42,929 nt of DNA from Akkermansiaceae bacterium (GCA_903906515.1 CAIVKO010000166.1:1-42929), one strand, 5' to 3'; shown: positions 27,268-36,691, numbered from the stretch's first letter. The notes: generated from the letters alone by a model not told the origin. Numbers and translations: made by a program.

Positions 27268-29673
27268 TTATTTCCCCTTGCCTTGCATGGTGATTTCCAC
27301 CGTTTGCTGGTTGCGGATGACTTTTAGTTTGATTGGAGTTTCCCCCGTTTTTTTGAGGGCGGCAAAGAGTTGGTCGGTGTTGCTGACTTTCATTCCATTC
27401 AACTGCTGCACCAGATCGTTGTCCATCATGCCCGCGCGGGCGGCGTCAGACCCTGCTGGCACTTTGACGAGTTGCACGCCTCCATCCTCCTTGCTCACGC
27501 CGAAGGCGGAAAACTCTTCGCCCCGCAGACCGTGAAGCGTGGCACCGAGCCATTGGAGCGGTGCCTGTGGTTTAGACTCCGCAGCTGGAGCGGTTGTAAG
27601 GCGCAAAGCAGGAATCACGGGTGTCTTCGCGATGGCTTTGAGCGCAGGTTTTTTCACGCCGAATTGATTCATTGGAAAATTCTTGAAGCCGGTTTTGAGG
27701 ACGGGTGATCCATCTTTGACGCGGAAGTCACCGGCCGCTGCATCGACGAACATGGGGTCGCCACTCAGTGAATTTGCATCACATCCGGAGTCGGGTTGCG
27801 GGGTGCGGTCTGCTTCGGAGGTGAAGAAATTATAGTCCACCAACGCACCCCAGTTTTTCGGCAGGCCTGTGCCGGCGTGTTTTTTCATGACGATGTTTCG
27901 TTGAAACTCGCTGGCACAGTCGATGAACCAGACATGCGGGTGAAAGCCGTTGTTGATCATGATATTGTTATAGGCTTTGCGTCCATATCCCTCACGGAAT
28001 TTCAGGCCTCCGACGAGCATCAGGTTGTTGTAAATTTCGTAATTCGACGAGCCGTCATCGAGGTCGATGTCCCAGCCATGGTCGCAACGCCAGCGGCTAT
28101 TACGGATGACGGTGGTCTGCACGGCATCAAGATAGGGCAGTTTCGGGTCCAGCTTCACATCGGCTGGGGTCGCAGAGTGCCAATAGCGGTCGCGGCCCCA
28201 AGAGTTGAAGGATCCGTGGTCGCTGGTTTCGAGAACGGTATCGAACACATCGCAGCGTTCGATCAGGTGACCGCCCCAAGTGCCTTCGCTGATGTTGATG
28301 CCAGCGCGTGCGCAATCATGGATCGTGCTGTCGCGCACGGTGATGTGGCGTGCCATCGATATCTGTACGCCAGCCGGTTGGCGTTCGACGCGGCCAATGC
28401 CTTCGATCAGGCAGTCCTCGACCGTAGAGTCGGCCGGATAATTCTCCGTCTTCGGTCCAGGCGTGCGGTCGATTTTCTTCACATCCTGCGTCTTGTTATA
28501 ATCAAACAACGGGTCGCGCACGGCCGCCGGATCGCCGACGAAGCACACGCCGCTGGCACCGGCATCATGGATATGGCAACCCTTGATCAGCGCGCGGCGG
28601 TTGTAGTTGTTTACAAAAACCGCGTTGCCGCCGGGCTGGTCGAAGGTGGAATCAAGAACATGGATATCCTCGGTGTCGGTCAGCATGACCGCGCCACCGC
28701 GGTAGATCGCCCAGTCCGAGCGCAGCAGCGGTTCGCGGGTGTTCATGAAGGTGCGTGCCGTGTGGCGGAAGGTGAAGCCTTGGAACTGGATGAATTTCAC
28801 CGGCTTTTCCAACGTGCCCTGAAGCTCGATCAGATGGGCAAGTTCAACCACCTCGACGCTCGCTTTGGACATGTCGGTTCCCGTCTGGGGTTTGAAATAG
28901 AGCGTGTTGGTTTGCGCGTTGTGGAACCATTCACCGGGGGCATCGAGTTCCTCGAAAATGTTTTCCACCATGCGGAATGTCTTGTGCATGCCCATCTGGC
29001 GGTTGTTCTGCCAGCCGCCTTCATAAGCGAGCGAGCCATCGGGATTTTTCCCGGTGATGCGGTAGTGATAGCCACCCCAGCGCGCCTTGTGCATGGCATG
29101 GATGTAGCCCCCAGCCGGGTTGGCCCAGCGCGCGGCTCGTTCGTTAGAAGTCGCATCTGCTGCATATCCCTGATAGGCCGCCGTCTTCTGCGTTGGATCG
29201 TAATTCGGATAGCGCGCCATGTGCTGGCGGAGGCCGTCGATGAACAACTGGTCGATGGTCATCCCGGCCGGTGTGGTGGCCATGAAAATGCCGTCGCGCC
29301 AGGGCTTCCACTCGAGTTTTAGTTTCCTGCCGCCGCTGAGCACCGCCTTGCCCTCGTTCACCGCACGCCACACGACAGGATGGTCCTTGGTCCCGGAGTC
29401 CTCGGGGCGGAATACCAGTGTTTCAGGTAGGTAATGGATGCCGTCCGCCACATGGATGGTGACTGACTCCTTGCCGGTCTTCGAGCGGGCGGCATCGCGT
29501 GCAGCGCCCAGGGTCGCGAAGGGTGCGGCAGCGGATCCTTTGTTAGAATCCTTGCCCGTGAGGGAAACATAGAAATCCGATGCGTGTGCGTGTGAACTCA
29601 GCACAACGATGGCCAAAGCCGTCAGGGATCGCGCGGGGAATGAATAGGTGGACATCAGGTTAGTTGGTTTCAT
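27268..29673 (-). CDS. GH141-like right-handed beta-helix protein with C-terminal PDZ domain
   Basis: 801 residues. The start at 29673 makes an ATGA overlap with the amidohydrolase stop; ATG 29655 is also possible. After a signal peptide (about 8-32) comes DFYVSLTGKDSNKGSAAAPFATLGAARDA (in part), typical of this family. A long parallel beta-helix follows, with VMLTDTEDIHVLDSTF, HIHDAGASGVCFVGD and HGWDIDLDDGSSNYEIYNNL, the most conserved GH141 stretch. Characterised GH141 members are an alpha-L-fucosidase of rhamnogalacturonan II breakdown and a xylanase; the fucosidase reading fits the operon. Residues about 718-801 are a PDZ-like domain (GVQLVKVPAGSDAARAGMMDND), rarely joined to glycosidases. 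Linker residues about 670-715 are Ala/Pro/Lys rich. Confidence 0.83.
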   Translation of the reverse strand: MKPTNLMSTYSFPARSLTALAIVVLSSHAHASDFYVSLTGKDSNKGSAAAPFATLGAARDAARSKTGKESVTIHVADGIHYLPETLVFRPEDSGTKDHPVVWRAVNEGKAVLSGGRKLKLEWKPWRDGIFMATTPAGMTIDQLFIDGLRQHMARYPNYDPTQKTAAYQGYAADATSNERAARWANPAGGYIHAMHKARWGGYHYRITGKNPDGSLAYEGGWQNNRQMGMHKTFRMVENIFEELDAPGEWFHNAQTNTLYFKPQTGTDMSKASVEVVELAHLIELQGTLEKPVKFIQFQGFTFRHTARTFMNTREPLLRSDWAIYRGGAVMLTDTEDIHVLDSTFDQPGGNAVFVNNYNRRALIKGCHIHDAGASGVCFVGDPAAVRDPLFDYNKTQDVKKIDRTPGPKTENYPADSTVEDCLIEGIGRVERQPAGVQISMARHITVRDSTIHDCARAGINISEGTWGGHLIERCDVFDTVLETSDHGSFNSWGRDRYWHSATPADVKLDPKLPYLDAVQTTVIRNSRWRCDHGWDIDLDDGSSNYEIYNNLMLVGGLKFREGYGRKAYNNIMINNGFHPHVWFIDCASEFQRNIVMKKHAGTGLPKNWGALVDYNFFTSEADRTPQPDSGCDANSLSGDPMFVDAAAGDFRVKDGSPVLKTGFKNFPMNQFGVKKPALKAIAKTPVIPALRLTTAPAAESKPQAPLQWLGATLHGLRGEEFSAFGVSKEDGGVQLVKVPAGSDAARAGMMDNDLVQQLNGMKVSNTDQLFAALKKTGETPIKLKVIRNQQTVEITMQGKGK

Positions 29674-30629
29674 TTGTTGTTCCAGAAAAGTTGTTTGGCA
29701 TTATCCCGGCAGATCTTGTCTTCCACATCTTTCGGGAGCTTGATTTCGTCGATGAAGGCATACTCCAGTGCAGGCTTCGCACCCGGCTTGAAGGACCACC
29801 AACCGTTGTCGGAGCCAAACAGCAACTTGTCCGCGTGCTTGATGAAAAATTCGCGTGCCATCGCCTTGTCTTTGCCGACCGGGCTGCGGCCCACGGAGCA
29901 CGAGATGTCGGCGTATAGGTTCGGGTAGGTTTCAAGAAGTCGGGCGCATGAGCCATCCGTGATGCTCCTCCACCAGTCCGAGTGCGCGATGAAGGTGCAC
30001 TTCGGATAGGTTTTCAGGATGTTCTGCAGATGCGGGAAATCCTTCTCATCCAGATTGCTACCTCGATCCATGTGAAACATCACCGGTAAACCCACCTTTT
30101 CGCAGGCCTCGAACAGCACCATGCTCTTCGGATCGTCGATAAACAAACTTTTATAGACCGGCTTCCCATTGACAACCTCGGCAGGCTTCGGGTTGACAGC
30201 TGATCCGTAGTGTTCGCCGAATCCGACGGCGCCGGCCTGTTTCTCGCGGGTAAGAATCGCCACCGCTTCGTTCACGCTGTTCACCTCGTCGTAATACACG
30301 ATGCAGAACCGCGCCATGCTGCTCTTGTATGGTTTGTAGTTCTCAATTTGCTGGGCGCGCTCCTTGTCGTTGTTAGCGCGGCTTTGCATGAGCGGATGAT
30401 TGATGATGCGTTGCACGTTGTTGGCCTTCATCCATTCGGCGGCCTTATCCAGATCACCCGGATTGCGATCATGGAAGTGAACATGCGCATCAATGAACCG
30501 GCCTTCCGGCGCTTTGGCCGGTTCTTGCGCTCTCATGTGCCCGTTGCCGAGTGTCAGGGACATGAGTAATCCGCTAACTCCCAAGTATTTTTTAATCATG
30601 GTTTTGTTGCTGTTGAGAGTTGTCTTCAT
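29670..30629 (-). CDS. Secreted amidohydrolase family 2 (TIM-barrel metal-dependent hydrolase)
   Basis: 319 residues from ATG 30629 (a shorter start is at 30599, MIKKYLGVSGLLM). A signal-like hydrophobic segment is followed by the metal-binding HxH in FIDAHVHFHDR (His49, His51). Later ligands are seen in VMFHMDRGS, FIAHSDWWRS and LLFGSDNGWW, which ends with the catalytic Asp region. The amidohydrolase-2 family includes sugar-lactone lactonases (for example for L-fucono- and L-rhamnono-lactone) and decarboxylases. A lactonase or ester role on a fucose-derived product is a guess; secretion is unusual for that pathway. It lies 4 nt downstream of the SGNH gene and overlaps the GH141-PDZ gene by 4 nt. 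Confidence 0.82.
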   Translation of the reverse strand: MKTTLNSNKTMIKKYLGVSGLLMSLTLGNGHMRAQEPAKAPEGRFIDAHVHFHDRNPGDLDKAAEWMKANNVQRIINHPLMQSRANNDKERAQQIENYKPYKSSMARFCIVYYDEVNSVNEAVAILTREKQAGAVGFGEHYGSAVNPKPAEVVNGKPVYKSLFIDDPKSMVLFEACEKVGLPVMFHMDRGSNLDEKDFPHLQNILKTYPKCTFIAHSDWWRSITDGSCARLLETYPNLYADISCSVGRSPVGKDKAMAREFFIKHADKLLFGSDNGWWSFKPGAKPALEYAFIDEIKLPKDVEDKICRDNAKQLFWNNK

Positions 30630-30633
30630 CAAG

Positions 30634-31365
30634 TCACGGTTTGGATTTTGAATCGGTTTTATTTTCGTCGGGAAGATTTTTCTGGATGCTGTCAGCCACC
30701 TGCTTTGCCATCATGTAGGCTGCGGCTTGTGAGAAGTGGACATTGTCTTCCTTCTGCAACTCGCTCTGGCGCGGCTTCAGCAATGCGTATAGATCATTCA
30801 CCTGCACGTCATGCTTTTTCATGACTTGTAAGGCCGCGTCCCGATATTCGCGTTCCAGTTCCGGACTGATCACCACTTCCTTCTTCCAGCGCTTGAGCAT
30901 GGTCCCCTCGGCTTTTGGCGGGCAGGGCGTGGTCGTTGCCCAGATGAGTTTGGCTCCGGTCTTCTTCATGCGCACGACCAATGTTTCGAGGCGTTGTGCA
31001 TACGCTGCGGGTGACCGTTCGTCCGCTGCATACTGCCAGCCATAGATATCCCACACGCCCCAGTTGAAGTGAATGACATCCCACTTGGTGTCGCCCAACC
31101 AGCCGTCGATTTTGAGGACTCCGACCGCTGTGGACTCGCCGTTATCGCCGCTCTTGGCCACTACCGCCTTGCCCTCAAGGGCCTTGGCGACCGGCTGAAG
31201 ATAGGAGGCGGAGATCGAGTCGCCGACTAACAACACCTTGGGCAGATTATTGGGGTTTGGAGGAATCACCGGCGGAGAAGCAGGCTTGTCTTTCTCCCAT
31301 GCGAACGCGGACGATGGAAGCAGTGCGAATAAACATAGGATTTGTAGAAATTTCGGCATGGTCAT
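30634..31365 (-). CDS. Secreted SGNH/GDSL hydrolase, single domain
   Basis: 243 residues; signal peptide about 1-22. The SGNH blocks come in the usual order: LLVGDSIS (Ser50), SGDNGEST (block II), DVIHFNWGVWD (Asn101) and KEDNVHFSQ (Asp207, His210). It is probably a periplasmic or extracellular esterase that removes acetyl groups from glycans. It is the plain version of the domain that appears cut and reordered in 36692-38791 and 38840-40927: the segments DVIHFNWGVWD, LIWATTTP and LLVGDSIS all have close counterparts there. ATG 31359 is an alternative start. It is followed 4 nt later by the amidohydrolase gene. Confidence 0.9.
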   Translation of the reverse strand: MTMPKFLQILCLFALLPSSAFAWEKDKPASPPVIPPNPNNLPKVLLVGDSISASYLQPVAKALEGKAVVAKSGDNGESTAVGVLKIDGWLGDTKWDVIHFNWGVWDIYGWQYAADERSPAAYAQRLETLVVRMKKTGAKLIWATTTPCPPKAEGTMLKRWKKEVVISPELEREYRDAALQVMKKHDVQVNDLYALLKPRQSELQKEDNVHFSQAAAYMMAKQVADSIQKNLPDENKTDSKSKP

Positions 31366-31406
31366 GGTGATGGTTTAACTAACGGTTTATGGGTTGAGTG
31401 CTTCTT

Positions 31407-34400
31407 CTATTTCGATGCGTTCCCGGTGTATACCTGTGATTCACCGCGAGGGATGGCGATTTTCGTGACGTTGTCTTTGTATCGCACCGAGCACTCGTTT
31501 GCAGGGCTTGAGATATTGCGGATCGTCGCGTGTGTCAGTTTGCCGTCCTGCCAGTCGATATCCACCTCGAAGCCGCCGCGTGCGCGCAGGCCTTTGATGG
31601 AGCCGGTGGGCCATTCTTTCGGGAGGGCTGGCAAGAGATCGATTTCATAGCGACCGGCGGCATTATCGAGAGGCTTTTGGCTTTGTAGCAACAATTCGCA
31701 GACACCGGATGCATAACCGCAGGGTGCGTCGATCTGCTGTTTTCCCTCCCAGATCAGGTTGTCGTGAAAACCAAACAACACGGTGGACAAGGCCAGATAT
31801 GCCAAGTCCGGTCGATTGAGGCGTGCATAGATGCTGATCCGCCATGCCTTCGACCAACCGGTGGAGCCTTCGCCACGGGCCACGAGAGTTTTGATCGCGG
31901 CGGTATTCAGTTCCGGGGTATCAACTGGATTGATCGCCCGGCCTGGGAAGGCTGCGTATTCGTGCATCATGTGACGGTGCGTGCAGTAGCGTGAGTCCTC
32001 ATCGCCCTCCCATTCCTGGATTTGTCCCCAGCGACCGATCTTCGGCGGCACGATGTGGGTGCGCAGGTCTTCCACCTGTTTGGAAAACTCGGCATCGCAT
32101 TTCAGTCGGGCGGCAGCGGACTGATAGTTGGTTAACAGGTCATAGACCATTTGGCGATCCTGGCCGATGCCATATTGAAATGGCCCGTGCTCGGGTGAGC
32201 TGGTCTTCGGTGTGGTGAGCCAGCCGTCGGGCCGTTTGATCAGGAGGTCCTGCCACTGTTCCGACAGTTCCTTCATAAGCGGATAGGCGCGCTTGTTGAG
32301 GAAGTCCATGTTTTGGCCGAACTCGAAATGCGAGGCATAATGCCAGGCGAGCCATGCACCGCCTGGCGGGTAGTTCATATAAGTGCCACCGCCGAATATG
32401 TTGTTCATGTATTCAACAGTCCATCCGCGCACCTTCTCACCGAAGACGATCTTTGCTTTCTTCCGCCAGAAAGGAATCTGGCTTTCGATATAATCGAAGA
32501 GCGGAACCGCGCACTCGGCCAGGTTGGCCGGTTCGACGAACCAGTAGTTCATTTGGACGTTGATGTCGGTATGGTAGTCGCCTGTCCATTCGGCGCTGTT
32601 GGTTTCATTCCAGTGGCCTTGGAGGTTCGCAGGCAGCGATCCGGGACGCGAACAAGCAATCATCATATAGCGCGCCGCATCAAAGGCCAGCGTGTGGAGT
32701 CCGAAATCAGTAGCCTCGTTCTGATAGAGCCGGTTTCTATAAGCCAAGCGGCGTTTGTCGATCGGTTGCGCCTCGGATTCAGGGGCGCTGGTCGCAAGAT
32801 CAAAGGTGCAGCGGTCAAACAGCTTCGCGACATCCGCAATCGATTCATCCTTCATCTTGTCGAAAGTCATCTTACTGATGTTGGCGAGATGCGGTGCGAT
32901 CTTCTGTTGCGGGTCGGCACCCTTGAATTGGTTTGCTGGATCCATGGCGTAATCGGTGTCGCCTGCCACATAGATCGTCACGCTGTCACAGCCTTCGACT
33001 ATGATGCTTTTGTATTCCTCGCTGGACGCTGTTCGTTTCCCGCCACGTTGTGTGGACGTGTCAGTCACGCCGTCTTTGCCAGCCTCGGGCAGCACCTTGC
33101 CGCCCTGGGCGTTCACCCGCATCACGCAGGCAAACTTCTGACCGTTCGACTTCTGACCGGAGAATTCGATGCCGTCCTTGCTTTTGGTGAACGTGGCTTT
33201 GTGCCGCGCGGTCAACTCCAACGGACCTGATAGAGAGCCCGGTTTGTCAGCCGTGAAACGGATCGCCAGCAAACCACTCGGGTAAGAGCAGAATGCCTCG
33301 CGCTTGTAGGTCACGCCATTCGATTGATAGGTCATTGTGAACAGTCCCGTCCGCAAATCGAGTTCACGACGGAAATTCGTCGCCGTCTTCGGATCATGGC
33401 CTAGGCGGAAATTGATCACACCCAGTGACTGGAAGGTGCCGTGCTTCGTGTCACTGCCATCCCAGGAACTATCGAGGTCAAGAATGGTCTTGGCTGTGTC
33501 GGTATCGCCATACATCATGGCAGCCATGATGCCATTGCCCAATGGCAGAAACACACCGCCGGGCTTGTCAAACCATAGCTTGTGCCGCTCCTGCAACGGT
33601 GTTTTCACGAAGGTAGCCGGTGCCGGCGCAGGCTTCTCGGGTGTAGGTGCGGCGGGCTTGATCGATGCAACGGGCGTCGCGTTTTTGTCTGTCAGGGCGA
33701 TGCTCGCTGCCTCATTTTCCTTCACAGGAATTGTTCCGCCGAGCTTGGCGGTGTAATCGCTGCTGAACATGAGCAAGCCGCCGTCGCTGGCGAACTCCAT
33801 GTTGTCGATGGGTCCGGGCTTTAGCAGCCATGGTTGCTGAATGGCACCAGCGGCATCGAGCATGACCACGCGCGTCGGTTCATCCGGGCGACGATACGCC
33901 GTTGCCAGCGCCACGGCCATTTTCTTGCCATCCGGGTTTGCGGTGACCCGGTAGATTTGGTAGTCCTTCGGACTTTTTTCGGATAGAGAAGCCGCATCCT
34001 TAACCCATAGCGGTTTGAGAGTCTTGCAGTCGAACGCCGTCACATCGTGCGAAGCGTAAGCGATGATCCGGTCGCCACAAAGCGTGAGGGCGGCCTCTTT
34101 GATGTAATGTTTCAACGAGAGCGACGTGTCCGTCACCTTGCCGTCGGATAGTCCAATGCGGACCAGTCTGCGTTCGACGGCGACGCCACCGATGGTGTCA
34201 TCGACTTTTGCCAGCAATAGGTAAAGCGCGTCGTTTGAAACCACGCCGGACTCGAAGGTTTCTTTAACCGCGTCGCCCACGGGAATGATGTTAGACTGGT
34301 TCAGGCTCCGCCCTCCATCGGCTTTGAGTCCCGGTTGGGAGTGGACGACTGAGATCTGTCCGCTTTTGAGGGACGCGATGGTCCAGAAGCCCTGGCCGTT

Positions 34401-35099
34401 CGGATCGGCAAATAAGCCTGCCGGGACGATGCCTCCACGTTTACCGCTCGTGACAGCATCGCCTCCGAACGTCATATCGACGCTGTCCTTCTCGCTGAAT
34501 GGGACAGGTGCGGATCCTGCGCCGAAGGGCACGACGGTGAAAAATTCTCCATCCAGCGTTGATACCGCCCGTAGCACGGCAAGTCCCGCTTTTGGAAACA
34601 TCAGCATTCCCGGCTTCCCATATCGGGCGTCAGCATCGAGACAGAATCCGTAGGTTTCCATGACCGATGCACGGGCTTTCATCCCTTCGTCGACGGTGGC
34701 GGGATCCATGATTTTTCCGTCACGGCTGATTCGATACCATGTGTATGAGCCATTGCCTTGAAATCCATTGGGCACCGCAGCGTAATATTCACCGTCGCAA
34801 GCCTGGAGGGATGCCAGATCCAGTTTGTTGAAGCGGATGTTCTTGCCGTTGATCGACTCGTCGGCGAGGTGGCGTCCGTCGTTGTCCACTGCCACCCGAG
34901 CTTTGGCTGGCGTGGTGATCATGTTTTCGTTAGAACCGTGGTGAAACCATGGCTGCGCGAGATAGACCGGTTCGTTGGCAGGCGAAGGGGCTGCTAGAAT
35001 CACACCCTGGGCGGCCAGCGTGAAGATGCCGGAAATCATCCGCGCGTTCCATGGTGAGCTGCGCGGGCAGTTGTTTTTTTGGGGGATGCGAGTATTCAT
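31407..35099 (-). CDS. GH95 enzyme with N-terminal beta-propeller-like domain
   Basis: 1230 residues from ATG 35099, 10 nt past the preceding stop; the frame extends to 35198 but that part overlaps the upstream gene. Residues about 20-40 are a signal segment. Residues about 45-475 contain repeated beta-sheet units (DGEYYAAVPNGFQGNG, GQGFWTIASLKSGQISVVH, NDALYLLLAKVDD, GDRIIAYASHDVTAFD) like a beta-propeller. A Pro/Ala linker (about 480-497) leads to a GH95 module with FLPLGNGIMAAMMYG, LPANLQGHWNE, DYHTDINVQMNYW and WGQIQEWEGD (acid Glu). The base Asp lies in QIDAPCGYASG in place of the usual QIDxNFG, so the enzyme may act on a different linkage or sugar. It should act outside the cytoplasm. 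The function of the propeller is unknown; glycan or protein binding is likely. Confidence 0.87.
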   Translation of the reverse strand: MNTRIPQKNNCPRSSPWNARMISGIFTLAAQGVILAAPSPANEPVYLAQPWFHHGSNENMITTPAKARVAVDNDGRHLADESINGKNIRFNKLDLASLQACDGEYYAAVPNGFQGNGSYTWYRISRDGKIMDPATVDEGMKARASVMETYGFCLDADARYGKPGMLMFPKAGLAVLRAVSTLDGEFFTVVPFGAGSAPVPFSEKDSVDMTFGGDAVTSGKRGGIVPAGLFADPNGQGFWTIASLKSGQISVVHSQPGLKADGGRSLNQSNIIPVGDAVKETFESGVVSNDALYLLLAKVDDTIGGVAVERRLVRIGLSDGKVTDTSLSLKHYIKEAALTLCGDRIIAYASHDVTAFDCKTLKPLWVKDAASLSEKSPKDYQIYRVTANPDGKKMAVALATAYRRPDEPTRVVMLDAAGAIQQPWLLKPGPIDNMEFASDGGLLMFSSDYTAKLGGTIPVKENEAASIALTDKNATPVASIKPAAPTPEKPAPAPATFVKTPLQERHKLWFDKPGGVFLPLGNGIMAAMMYGDTDTAKTILDLDSSWDGSDTKHGTFQSLGVINFRLGHDPKTATNFRRELDLRTGLFTMTYQSNGVTYKREAFCSYPSGLLAIRFTADKPGSLSGPLELTARHKATFTKSKDGIEFSGQKSNGQKFACVMRVNAQGGKVLPEAGKDGVTDTSTQRGGKRTASSEEYKSIIVEGCDSVTIYVAGDTDYAMDPANQFKGADPQQKIAPHLANISKMTFDKMKDESIADVAKLFDRCTFDLATSAPESEAQPIDKRRLAYRNRLYQNEATDFGLHTLAFDAARYMMIACSRPGSLPANLQGHWNETNSAEWTGDYHTDINVQMNYWFVEPANLAECAVPLFDYIESQIPFWRKKAKIVFGEKVRGWTVEYMNNIFGGGTYMNYPPGGAWLAWHYASHFEFGQNMDFLNKRAYPLMKELSEQWQDLLIKRPDGWLTTPKTSSPEHGPFQYGIGQDRQMVYDLLTNYQSAAARLKCDAEFSKQVEDLRTHIVPPKIGRWGQIQEWEGDEDSRYCTHRHMMHEYAAFPGRAINPVDTPELNTAAIKTLVARGEGSTGWSKAWRISIYARLNRPDLAYLALSTVLFGFHDNLIWEGKQQIDAPCGYASGVCELLLQSQKPLDNAAGRYEIDLLPALPKEWPTGSIKGLRARGGFEVDIDWQDGKLTHATIRNISSPANECSVRYKDNVTKIAIPRGESQVYTGNASK

Positions 35100-35109
35100 G
35101 CCCTTGATT

Positions 35110-36690
35110 TTATTGTGGCAGGTCATCTGTGCGGAATGGGTGGGCGGGCAGATTGACGCTATTGACGAGGTTGACGGCGGGTTTTCCGGAAAAGGCATAG
35201 CGGACGAATGCGGGTGCCGTTAGGCCGTCGGCCTCAAGTTCAACCGTGTTCCCCTTGATGGATGCCTTGGTGGGCAGCCAGACTTTGTCGCTGCCGGCTA
35301 GCGAGAATCCCAGCGGTGCGGAACCATCGGCCGTTTTCAGGCCGTCGGCGTGGTCGAATTCGATCACCATGCGGTTTCCTTTCACGGAGGCATTCCGATA
35401 GACCGGTCCCTGAGCCTCGATTTTCTCACCGTAAACATCCCTGCGGGCGAGCAGGGCCAGGCGTTCGCAGACCGGTGCCTTGTCGGCGGGGTGGATGTTG
35501 TTCTCCTCACCTAGATCAATGGTGTTGGCCACCGAGGTGTGCGGTAATTTTGCGAATCCCATCTGCGCCTCCCGAAACCACGGCCAGGTTTTGGAGGCGG
35601 GGGTGCCGAATCCCGGCAGCATCACGACCATGAAGTGGAAATCATCGCGCGCCCATTCCGTCCGCAGTCGCTTGGCCCACAGCGGGTAGCTTTCCGCGTA
35701 TTGCGCAGGCTTGTCGGCATTTGCTTCTCCCTGATACCAGACCATTCCCCGGCATGCGAAAGGTGCCAATGGATGCAGCATCGCATTGTACAAGAGATTG
35801 GGTTGTTTGCGGATGAAAACATTTCCGGGTCTGATGTCCTTCTCCAGTGTCGCACGAATCCGTTTCTGCAGAATGTCCGACGCATCGAATTCCTCCATGA
35901 TGGTCTTGAAATACGGCAGCTGTGCGGTCATATCGCGCGGCATCCAACCTTCAATGCTCGAACTGCCCCAACAGGTGACGACGGCCGCCACCGGCACGTT
36001 CAGTTTTTGATAGAGAAAATAACTGAATCCGAATGCCACCGCGCTGCCGGAGACATCCGTTGACCATGCCCCTTTCTTGCAGGTGTCCGCCGGTTCGAGC
36101 GCGACATCGGGTTGCACGGTGTAACTCCGGATCGGTTTTGTTTGCGCATCGGCGACCAGCGCGGCCAGCTTGGCGTCACCGCCCCAATTGAAAATGGGGT
36201 GCGACTGTGTGCCCCAACCGTATTGCATGTTCGATTGACCGGAGCAGATCCAGACCTCGCCGACGAGGATGTCCTTGAGCGCGACCTTGTTGCCCGCGTT
36301 GTCGCTGATGGACATTTCCTGCGGGTTTGCGCTGGCTGGCAGGGGATCCAGTTTGACTAACCACTTTCCGTCCTTGCCGGTCGCGGTTGTTTTTTTCTGT
36401 CCGGAAAATTCAACCGTGACGGTCGTGCCCGGAGCACACCAACCCCAGACTGGCACCGGCAGATCACGCTGCAAAACCGCGTGATCGCCGAACAGAGCGC
36501 CCAGCCTGATGGCAGGAGCGGCGGCAGGAGCAGCGGCAGGAGCAGCGGCAGGAGCGGCGGCAGGAGCGGCGGTTGGAGCGGCGGTTGGAGCCGCTGGAGC
36601 GGCCGGATTTTGTTCTTCGGCCATCGCTGTGGCGGACCAGGACGCCATGGCGATAAGTGAACACAGCGTGGATTTTAGTATGGTTTTCAT
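35110..36690 (-). CDS. Sialate-O-acetylesterase (CE20-like) with Ala/Pro repeat linker
   Basis: 526 residues; signal peptide MKTILKSTLCSLIAMASWSA, followed by an Ala/Pro-rich linker (about 28-60) encoded by a tandem DNA repeat. An Ig-like domain (about 62-140, LGALFGDHAVLQRDLPVPVWG) precedes the SGNH domain with WICSGQSNMQYG (Ser153), MVWYQGEANA and the His motif ENNIHPADK. A second beta domain closes the protein. This layout matches the sialate-O-acetylesterase-like carbohydrate esterases that remove acetyl groups from plant or host glycans. The gene starts 1 nt after the upstream stop and ends 10 nt before the GH95 start. The linker length may vary between strains because of the repeat. Confidence 0.92.
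   Translation of the reverse strand: MKTILKSTLCSLIAMASWSATAMAEEQNPAAPAAPTAAPTAAPAAAPAAAPAAAPAAAPAIRLGALFGDHAVLQRDLPVPVWGWCAPGTTVTVEFSGQKKTTATGKDGKWLVKLDPLPASANPQEMSISDNAGNKVALKDILVGEVWICSGQSNMQYGWGTQSHPIFNWGGDAKLAALVADAQTKPIRSYTVQPDVALEPADTCKKGAWSTDVSGSAVAFGFSYFLYQKLNVPVAAVVTCWGSSSIEGWMPRDMTAQLPYFKTIMEEFDASDILQKRIRATLEKDIRPGNVFIRKQPNLLYNAMLHPLAPFACRGMVWYQGEANADKPAQYAESYPLWAKRLRTEWARDDFHFMVVMLPGFGTPASKTWPWFREAQMGFAKLPHTSVANTIDLGEENNIHPADKAPVCERLALLARRDVYGEKIEAQGPVYRNASVKGNRMVIEFDHADGLKTADGSAPLGFSLAGSDKVWLPTKASIKGNTVELEADGLTAPAFVRYAFSGKPAVNLVNSVNLPAHPFRTDDLPQ
36515..36598. repeat. Tandem 12-bp repeat coding for an Ala/Pro linker
   Basis: Seven consecutive 12-nt units of the type GGAGCGGCGGCA (plus-strand reading) with few changes. 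On the coding strand they encode AAPA-type repeats in the esterase linker. The unit length keeps the frame, so gain or loss of units would only alter linker length. Confidence 0.9.
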
Positions 36691-36691
36691 A

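Noticed and set aside
27796-29322. 508-codon open frame on the plus strand, opposite GH141-PDZ
   Set aside because: It is antisense to a gene with clear family motifs, has no recognisable domain, and is a by-product of GC-rich codon use on the other strand.
36515-36598. Possible CRISPR array
   Set aside because: The units are 12 nt with no spacers and encode an Ala/Pro linker in frame.
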